This document shows positions 47,639 through 55,212 of a DNA stretch of 55,212 nt, piece after piece. The DNA lies in NCBI RefSeq assembly GCF_000204055.1, contig NW_006768769.1:1297240-1352451 (forward strand). Reading direction: 5' to 3'. The notes under the pieces were generated by a model that did no database searches, was not told the origin of the DNA, and was given only the letters and a program-made list of their open reading frames with translations. Within the stretch, counting starts at the first letter, position 1. Each line of letters begins with the position of its first letter. This DNA comes from Melampsora larici-populina 98AG31 (lineage: Eukaryota; Basidiomycota; Pucciniomycetes; Pucciniales; Melampsoraceae). The position numbers and the translations under genes are program-made.

Positions 47639-48757
47639 ATGCCCATCAATAACTATCAACCTGATATCAAAATGGTTGTTATTCGAATGGTGATGCGTGG
47701 AATGCGATTCCACGACATCGTCTCAACTCTGGGCGTTGATGTCTCTCTCTCGTCGGTCCGAAGATGGTTTGAATTGTACCAGACGACTCGCGCCATCATC
47801 ACTAATCCCGAAGATCACATGATCCAAGGTGCTCGCCCGATCTTAGGCCCCGCTCAACACGCTTTCATCATTGAATCCCTCGAACACGATCCAACTTTGT
47901 TTCTAGATGAACTTCAACTTAAAATTTCCGACAGATTCGGAATTGTGGTCTCCCTCAAGACCCTCTCCAACGAGGTCCGATTACGCCTAGGATGGACCAG
48001 AAAGAAGGCTCGCACCGTCCATCCGAATCAATCAGAGGAGGCGCGAGGTGCATATATCGGGGAGATTTTTGGCATCGACCCCTATTGCCTTGTTTTTACC
48101 GGTGAGATTATCATTCACGTGGTTTCTACATCATCGATTATAGTATCATACTGAATCATTGTTATTTATTTAGATGAAACGGCTGTGAACAAACGTCATC
48201 TCTACCGTGATTACGCACGGGCACCTCGTGGCGCACGAACGGTCCGGCAGGAGAGAGCGACTAGGTCCCAGAGATGGTCTGTGTTACCAGCCATCTCTTT
48301 GGGGGGCCTTGTGGGTTTAGCTATTCAGCCTGGAGGCTACTCAAGGATCGATTTTGAGGCGTTCTTAGAAGACTCTTTGGTACGTTTTCTTTTGGCTTTT
48401 CGGGTGACATACTAAGGTTCACTGATGATTCATCAACCTCAGTTACCTGCTATGAATCCGTGGCCAGCTCGAAATTCGGTACTTGTCATGGATAATGCTC
48501 CCATCCATCACGGAGGGAACATACCTGCCCTTTGTGAAGCACGAGGAGTTCGACTGCTGTACCTCCCAACTTACTCACCCGACATGAATCCAATCGAATT
48601 AGCCTTTTCTCCACTCAAGTCGCGTTTGAAAAGAACACGAGCCCTTCACCGTGCGCTCAATGTCGCAGGTGAGGAAGCTTCTATCTTTGTCACTTGTATG
48701 AATTTGTTCACAGAAGAACTTTGTACCAAATTGTTCAAAAGTTGTCGTTACATTTGA
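47639..48757 (+). CDS. Tc1/mariner-type DDE transposase, three exons
   Basis: Exons 47639-48101, 48174-48379 and 48443-48757 (72- and 63-nt introns) join in phase to 327 aa. The N-terminus is a helix-turn-helix region (KMVVIRMVMRGMRFHDIVST, SVRRWFELY). The catalytic domain has Asp155 (TDETAVNKRH, across intron 1), Asp240 (VLVMDNAPIHH) and Glu275 (YSPDMNPIELAF), with 34 residues between the last two, a DD34E spacing. The frame is intact and the triad complete. I could not find terminal inverted repeats or TA flanks, so it may be an old element with eroded ends or a host-kept copy. A TATAG directly before the ATG suggests a spliced 5' leader. Confidence 0.85.
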
Positions 48758-49014
48758 CAACTTTTGATTGGTTTCATGTTGTGTCTTGTTGTATTCGGTT
48801 TGATTCTGCTTTTGAAGATTGTAAAGAAACTTGTATGTGAAGTGACTATGAATCATGAAATGCGATTCAGATGTGATTTCGACCATGACACCGATATTGA
48901 GTGCTATCAGATACTTTGAAGATTGAGATATCGCATCTTTACATTGATGCGATACCCTCTCATACTAACCTACAATTGGCAGGCTAGAAATCGAGACTTG
49001 GACAAGTCTCGATT
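48736..49014. repeat. cluster of short perfect hairpins
   Basis: Three inverted repeats follow or overlap the transposase 3' end: CAAAAGTTGTC with 9-nt loop (48736-48766), TATCGCATC with 8-nt loop (48929-48954) and AATCGAGACTTG with 2-nt loop (48989-49014). A looser one lies near 49040-49075. They are unrelated in sequence. Confidence 0.6.
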
Positions 49015-49486
49015 ATGAGGATAACACGTTTCGAAAGATTATTTGTCCACTCATCATTAAGTCATTGAGTGGCTTTTGAGTCACTCAGACTTACATCGAC
49101 TAGATGATTGAATTTTGTTCACTTCGGGCCAGGGGGTCATTTCGGACAGTATCATATATTGGACTTGTTTTTGCTCGAGTGATATCAATTGGTTTGAATT
49201 GCTTACAAAGCGTCGATCAACGATGTAGAATTTGTAGGAAACAAAGGAAGCATATAAAAAATAAAGGACGAAAACATATTGGATTGAGCGAACTCAGGAA
49301 TCATAAGACAATGTGCATTCAGGAAGGGAACAAATTTTCGGTAACATCTATGTTCCCTAAACATAACGGGAGAAAGGAAGTTATAGCCAATTTTAATGTA
49401 TACCATGAAAATATACATGTGGGGATTGGATAGCAGTTTATCCTGTGTCGGTAATGATCATCAGGTCAATCAACGGTGGCTAATCA
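48767..49486. other. intergenic between converging genes
   Basis: Downstream of the transposase and of the minus-strand gene at 49487. It holds part of the hairpin cluster and no supported gene. Confidence 0.45.
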
Positions 49487-51416
49487 TTAAATCAAATGAT
49501 TAGACCACTTACACTTGTTAAATCGAGCTTGGGCCTCGCTCATCAGGCGGTTGGCTATTTGACGGTCCATACCCTTGGCCGTCAAAGTCGATTCCGTGAG
49601 TTGGAGGCTTGGTATCAAGTCAGTCCAGGACTTGATACCAGCATCTCTAAGGACGGTCCGAGTGGCATCGTCGTCCGAAGCTATCTCGCAGTCAACGAGA
49701 AACAACTCTAAAGCCACTGAGTGAGAGGTGGAAGGGTTCTCAATTTCGATCGAGACATTGCTGCTTTCATTCGAACTGTCCCAGTCACTTTCGAATTCAC
49801 TAGACACATAAATCGGGTTGTCAATTGTATTGTTGGGAACTAGAGGCAGAAAATCAAACAAGGTCAATCAGTAAATATATATCTAAGATCACTATCATCG
49901 CACATGGCTCACGTGCTTCAACCTTCATCTTCTTCAAGTTTGGCTTGACATCAATCAAATCACTGGGCCCAGAGGCGTTACGTTTTTCACCGAGCTGCTC
50001 CAAGTTCGGCTTCATCTCGGGCATGGAGCTGGAGTGCGAAAGGCCCGAACTGTCCTTCAAACCGGAACCACCAACACCTACGTGGGTAGTGTTTGAGTTG
50101 ATCCCTTGGGATCCTCGAGGGCGACCTTGTAAACGAAGTTGAACACGATGATCCACCCCCATGTCAGGGTGGATCCATTGAGTTTTCTTGATCTCGTACC
50201 GAAACTCCGAAGTGTTTGGAGGTATATCGACGGTTGCAATGTTGGCCGCCTATATGAATATAAAGGTGTGAATCAGTGGATAGCTCCATATTGATGAGCG
50301 AGGAAGGTACTTCATCAATCACGCACCACACCTTTAGCCCATATCCAGGCAGCGGGGTACACCAATCGATATTGAAAAGTCGGATCCCACGGGGTGGTCA
50401 AGAGCTTTCCAGGGCCTCCGGTCGACTTGTCGATGGCATGCTGACTAAAAATCTGGTTAGCCAAAGTTTGCAACTCTCGTTCTTGCTTTGATTCCTGTGA
50501 AGCATCGTTAAAATCAGTCAAGACTAGATGTTGAAGATATTGTCAACTGCACACCTCCAATTCTTGATCATCTACCCCACCTCCGTTAGCCGTCGCAATC
50601 AGCTTCTTAGTTGCAGATGCCTATCGATGCAAAGTCATTAGACTGACAAACAAAAATAGGAAATTGGAATCTAGTAGGAAAGACAACTCACCTTACTACC
50701 ATCTTTTGCTTTGACTTGTACATTTTCATTCTCAATTGAAACGACTCCCGATTTTTTGGTCGACTTTTCAAGAGCATCGACAAAAAGTTGCCATTGTTCG
50801 TAATCGTTGAGAACCGACTTGGACCGGCCAACATTGGCTTTCCACTTCAGGTCTGGCGAGAAAGAACTGTTGAGAATAATCTTTTTCATACCAGGCTCAT
50901 AAACTTCACAAGCTTCAGCCACCTGCTCCTTAAATTCGTTAAGACTCTTTCCAAACGGACAAGTCTTGATCTCGAGGTAATGACTGTTGATTGCTTTAGA
51001 GTCTATCAAATTGAGTTTGGCTGACTTCGGTGCCTTCTTACCAGCCCCAACCTTTGGGGTGCTCTGATTTGGAGCATTCATGTCGACCTCGAGGTCGGTA
51101 TAGATCTTGAATTTCACTTCAATTGACATTTGATTATTCTTCTCGAAAATGTCCCGAGCCGGAGTGCCCACGCGTAACAAGGGGTCTTGTCGGATACAGG
51201 TGGCTCGTCGGTCGTCACCTGTCCGATCCTCTGGCAAATCAAACACTGAATGGGATAACAGATCAAACGGCAAACAATGGAAAGGGGATCAGAAATGAAG
51301 GAGAAAAGGTATTATATGAAGAAGGTTGGAAAGGACAACTTGAAGTTGGACTCACAAGGATTCATGTGGCCAGTCAAGGGAGTCTCGGTGGGAGCAATTG
51401 AAGAAGTATTGGCCAT
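49487..51416 (-). CDS. unrecognised 512-aa protein, six exons
   Basis: Exons 51416-51356, 51245-50692, 50620-50555, 50494-50327, 50249-49913 and 49839-49487 join in phase. No signal peptide or membrane span. Regions: an N-terminal domain with MSIEVKFKIYTDLEVDMN and SHYLEIKTCPFGKSLNEFKE (about 60-190), a helical stretch with FSQHAID, PTFQYRLVYPAAWIWAKGV, a disordered Lys/Pro/Ser-rich part, and a C-terminal helical segment of about 60 residues (LFLVDCEIASDDDATRTVLR to ANRLMSEAQARF) that resembles a SAM-type domain. I recall similar uncharacterised families expanded in rust fungi but cannot name one. A mobile-element origin is possible. The last exon has an internal GTAAGT, so the 3' end could differ. 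Confidence 0.65.
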
Positions 51417-51472
51417 TTTTATAACTATCAAAACCGGGGATGAGCATAGAATCAATTGAGAGATAGAAAACT

Positions 51473-51910
51473 TTATGAAACCAAAGCGGATAACATACGA
51501 TCACAAATGGTTCTTTTGCTAAAGAATGGACGAAAGGAGAATGTGGATATAACGGATGTTATAGGAATTGAAATAGATCGAAATCTGGGGAAAGATGTTG
51601 GATGGGATGATGTGGTCGCCATTATAAATGGCTTTCCGGTAATCATTTCGAAAAGATAATAACCGGAAAGAGAGAGTTGGAAAAACGTAAGAAAGATGAA
51701 ATGCGAAAGGGTTTGTCTCGTCTTATAAGAAGCACGATACACTTTAATCTGAAAATGGAAAAAATTCGTCTTTTTTTCGACTTTTGGACTTCCAGAGTAA
51801 AAACCAGTCACGACACATCTTTTCAAAAATCTGCCATTAGATATTACAATGGCTGTAATCGTATCCAACTCGACAAAATCGTCAGGATATTCAAACAACG
51901 ATAGTGGCAC
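51473..51910 (-). pseudogene. coding-like repeat fragment, copy B
   Basis: The minus-strand frame begins MPLSLFEYPDDFVELDTITA and contains AIVISNGRFLKRCVVTGFYS and VYRASYKTR. It matches the fragment at 46975-47163. It lies just upstream of the 512-aa gene and could be its lost 5' part, a separate gene piece, or a repeat. No family recognised. Confidence 0.35.
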
Positions 51911-52770
51911 AGTGAAAATAATTTCGTCAAGGAGTTTTGATCAAGTCTTCACTTCGCTGTCATCTTTTCAGGTTTCAACAGAGGGGCCAACAGAGCATAC
52001 TTCTGAGCTTTGGAACACTTCATGAAGCCCTTCTTTAAAATTTCTGAGATCAGCGTCCGCAAAAACGCAAAGGAACAGATGTGACCAGATCAACCAGCCA
52101 TGCCACGTTATACATATTCGTAACCTCAAAGTAATCCAGAACCACAGCAAAAGTCAACTATATGGGGTCCCCGCATCTTCCAGTCACAAGTGCTGTAGTA
52201 GCGTTGCTACAAAGGAAGATGATATGGACAATCAAGTGGGCATTTATTGATGAATCAACAACAACTGCCACTTTCGAACACACAGTGCTGAACTCCTGCA
52301 GCCAATATTTGTTCCTCGCAGACTGAAACACCTCGAATGATGCGCAAGGAAGGTATATACAACTTGTTTTTATGACCTCTCAAACGCGTTTCATTTCAAT
52401 TTAGTAATTCTTACTACTCAAGTATCCAAAAGCCTCTCGGTTTTCTTTGTAGACCTCCTTCAAATCCTACATCACCAACGTCTCACCACATCTTTTTTCG
52501 TTTTCGCAACCGACACATTCTCTTATCTATAATTTTGTACCATTGCACCATGAAGACTTGTAAACTCATCTCATCCTAATTTTCTTAGAACGACATCTTT
52601 GACCTTTTTTTGGTTATCTTCTTGAGCACGACGATCCTTTTATACTCTCATTTAAATTCAAAATCACCCCGAACAAAAACACAGGCCAAGAAAATCCCTC
52701 ATTTCGTGGAAAGATTGAATAACCATATCTTTGGACTTCGGTTACCGATCCTGGATTTCGAGAATCGAAA
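51911..52770. other. intergenic, upstream of phospholipase B
   Basis: Contains copy 2 of the dispersed repeat (52324-52686), whose end lies only about 85 bp before the putative phospholipase start. No gene supported. Confidence 0.5.
52324..52686 (+). repeat. dispersed repeat, copy 2
   Basis: Same unit as 39095-39450, in the same orientation. It carries a small ACCATTGC insertion near 52540 and scattered substitutions. It sits in the presumed promoter of the phospholipase gene. Confidence 0.8.
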
Positions 52771-55212
52771 ATGCTTCTCAGGTGGCCGAACCAAAGACTT
52801 CGAATCCAATTAATCCTCATCGTACCATATGCAATCAAAACCAAATCCGTTCAAGGGCTTATCCGAAGGTCAGGAGCCATAGAAGATTCGCCCACAGATG
52901 GATACGCTCCTACCTTTGTTACTTGTCCCGCTAACTTTACTGTAAGACAACCATCAGGAAAAGTTGAGCCTCGTCCATTTTCTCTTCACTCAGTAATCCA
53001 TCCTGTGGGGAACGCAAAGAAACTCTGAATATCATAAGCAAAATGCTGATGGCAGAATTTGACTCATAGACTTTTGTTGGTGAAAAAGAATCAGCATACG
53101 TGAATGAAAAAGCATCAAGATCTAACCCAGCATGGCGATCATACCTAACAAGAGCCCAACTTGATGATTTCGACATAGAATCATTCCTACCATCTAACCC
53201 AATTCCAGGAGAAACATTACCAAATATCGGATTAGCTATCAGTGGTGGTGGAATCAGAGCTTTACTTGGTTGTGCTGGCGTTTTGAATGCGTTTGATGAT
53301 AGGAATGAACAAGCTAATCTTGCTGGTACAGGTGGTGTTTTACAATTATCTAATTATATCACTGGATTATCTGGGTTCGTGTCTTTTATGTATAAGGAGA
53401 ATTTTAAGAAATCAAGGAGGGCTTGAAAATGTTATGAGTTGTAGGACGTAAGATGAATGAACTATCAAACTGAAGCTCACTTCTTTATTTTGTTACTTTA
53501 TCATCAGAGGTTCATGGTTAATAGGCTCATGGTAAGTCACCCACACTAAAACATCAGACAGGCTTCTTTTGTTGATTTTTCGTCTTTTTAATTTTGAAAG
53601 GGCCACGAGTGATTTTCCAACGTTCACATCTTTAAATGAATCAATTTGGAATCTAACAGAAAAGAATAGTTACGCAAGTTGGAATTCAATTAAACGTTAT
53701 CCGAAAGCTATCAAACAAGCTGAACTGAAACACAAAGCTGGATTTCCTTCAAGCTTAGCAGAGTTGAGTCACCTTTTTCTCTGGATTTTCAGTTATTGTC
53801 CAAACCGAGATCACGAATCTGACTTTGGTTGTTCATTTTAACACATAATCGGTTTTTGACTTAGTGTTCAAGCTTATATCCTCTCTCACCATCTCATGTG
53901 AGAGCGCTCATCTCTTCAGCAATTCTCTTAGTATTTAAGATGTTGAACATCTTGAAACCTTCTTCCTTTTCCTTCTTTGATATGGGACGTTCTCTCAGTA
54001 ACGATACACATCACGGCACAAAAGTTTTATTTTCATCAATTCGAAATACTACTGGATACAAAAATTACACGGCTCCATTCCCAATCTTACTCTCTACATC
54101 AAGGTAAGTGTATCAAAAAAGTGAAAACTAGCCAGAGATCTACCTCACTTTATCTGGATTCTGACCATGTTTTATTTCTCACTCTAAGACACCAAGGAAA
54201 ATCAACTATTGATCTCAACACTACAATCTGTGAGAAAAATCTCTGAAACTGTTTTCCAAAAGTCTTCAAACGATTTTTCTAAGATTTGATTTAATTTGAT
54301 TCCGAATTTTTACAAAGACGAATTTAGTCCAGAAGAATTTGGTGTAAATCATCCATCATTAAATGCATATATTCCAATAGATTATTTAGGGTCTCATCTG
54401 AACTCTGGTAAACCTATTTCAAACGATTCTTGCGCTCTTGGATTCGATAATGCTGGATGGGTAATTAGTAAGTTTTCACATACAATCTCATTCCTATCAA
54501 TTTTTTTTTGAGCTTTTCTCTTTGCTTCGGTTAATAATTTATAGGTGCAAGTAGTAATGTTTTAAGTCAACCTGGTGTTTCTGGATCTTTCTCATGGCAA
54601 ACGATAGAAACTGAAGCGTATAATACTATGACACGAAATATTTATGATGAAGCAATTGTAAGTAAACTCTGAGTCAAAGTTTGTCATACAATGAAACTAG
54701 GGAGACCTACTTTAGATTTGCATACTAGGATACTTTTGCTGACCACTTTGATATTATTGGTAGGTACCTGTAAGCTCCTTCTGAGAATCTCTTCACAGAT
54801 TTGTCTCTATGAGTGTTGATAATAAATATAAATGTACCGAATCATACATTTAGAACCCATTCTACAAACTCCAAGAAGAAAATAGCACCTTTATGTACGA
54901 AGATCAGAATCAAAAAGACTTGTATCTTGCTGATGGTGGATGGGGAGGAGAGGTTGTACCATTTTGGCCACTCTTACAACCTGATCGAAAGCTTGATGCA
55001 ATCATTGCAATAGATTATGTGGGTTCTCTTCACTCTCCACTTTCCCCTACACCTCAAAACCCAAGCTGAATGAATCCGTTTCTGATATTCAGGTTGCTGA
55101 TGGCCCTAGTATGTATCATGGAGCTTGTGAGTAACGGCGCCATAGAGATCAATAATGGAGAAGCATGCTGAAATCAATCAAAAACCTCAACCATAGATCC
55201 CAAGGAACAAGT
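52771..55212 (+). CDS. phospholipase B / lysophospholipase, 3' end off window
   Basis: Exons I can fix: to 52941, 53070-53374, 53508-53531, 53601 to about 53770, about 53970-54103, about 54290-54467, 54545-54657, 54854-55018, 55093-55126 and 55197 to the edge. Family marks: SPTDGYAPTFVTCPANFT near the mature N-terminus, SGGGIRALLGCAGVLNAFDD (oxyanion region), GLSGGSWLIGSW assembled over two splices (nucleophile Ser), FSPEEFGVNHPSLNAYIPI, and DLYLADGGWGGEVVPFWPLL with the catalytic Asp. The enzyme removes acyl chains from (lyso)phospholipids and is normally secreted or GPI-anchored in fungi. The start and signal peptide are uncertain: Met at 52771 is only the first in frame. The W of the usual WGR motif appears as M (DMGRSLS). 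Confidence 0.85.

Noticed and set aside
48929..49014. tRNA or other structured RNA gene
   Set aside because: The hairpins do not form a cloverleaf and no A/B-box promoter pair was found.
39095..52686. Direct repeats about 360 bp long, 13 kb apart, as LTRs of a large retrotransposon
   Set aside because: Host-type genes and other element types lie between them, there are no TG...CA ends, and no gag-pol sits inside in the right orientation.
54658..54853. Extra phospholipase exon containing DTFADHFDII
   Set aside because: Including it breaks the phase to the next exon (54854), while a single 196-nt intron keeps the frame.

Overview
The window reads as nuclear DNA of an intron-rich, repeat-rich basidiomycete, most likely a rust fungus (Pucciniales, Melampsora-like). 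Supporting this are the many short GT-AG introns (about 60-120 nt), one 19-exon transporter gene with exons as small as 20 nt, AT-rich intergenic DNA, and tyrosine-recombinase retrotransposons beside hAT and Tc1/mariner DNA elements. The species call is inference. All exon models were assembled by hand from splice signals and reading phase.

Layout. 1-5.6 kb: minus-strand Ngaro/DIRS-group retrotransposon (recombinase, RT-RNase H, four-exon Gag), cut by the left window edge. 5.6-8.1 kb: AT-rich non-coding DNA with an 87-bp MITE. 8.1-13.6 kb: two minus-strand host genes, a mitochondrial MmgE/PrpD enzyme and a membrane protein with a GRAM-like C-terminus. 14.455-22.839 kb: a second Ngaro-like element, plus strand, with textbook split direct repeats (A1-genes-B1-A2-B2) but broken genes and a 1.55-kb AT-rich insertion. 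24.36-28.05 kb: a four-exon complex I B15/NDUFB4-like gene and an LRR gene. 29.2-33.5 kb: a foldback MITE, a hAT element with 8-bp target duplication, and a TA-flanked 593-bp mariner-type MITE. 34.76-37.84 kb: the MFS transporter. 40.7-42.0 kb: a small membrane-protein gene beside a decayed copy of itself. 42.9-45.7 kb: a glycoside-hydrolase-superfamily gene. 47.6-48.8 kb: an intact three-exon DD34E transposase. 49.5-51.4 kb: a six-exon gene for an unrecognised 512-aa protein. 52.8 kb to the end: phospholipase B, cut by the right edge.

How the parts relate. The two Ngaro-like elements are divergent relatives. In both, the Gag stop codon lies inside a 5' splice site in the same phase (G-TAA-GT and G-TAG-GT). 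In the plus-strand copy, removing a 118-nt intron joins Gag to Pol in frame, which suggests that intron retention versus splicing sets the Gag to Gag-Pol ratio. The host genes are ordinary metabolic, transport and secretory genes and form no obvious pathway cluster. Dispersed repeats (a 356/363-bp pair, a short coding-like pair and several hairpins) tie the right half of the window together.
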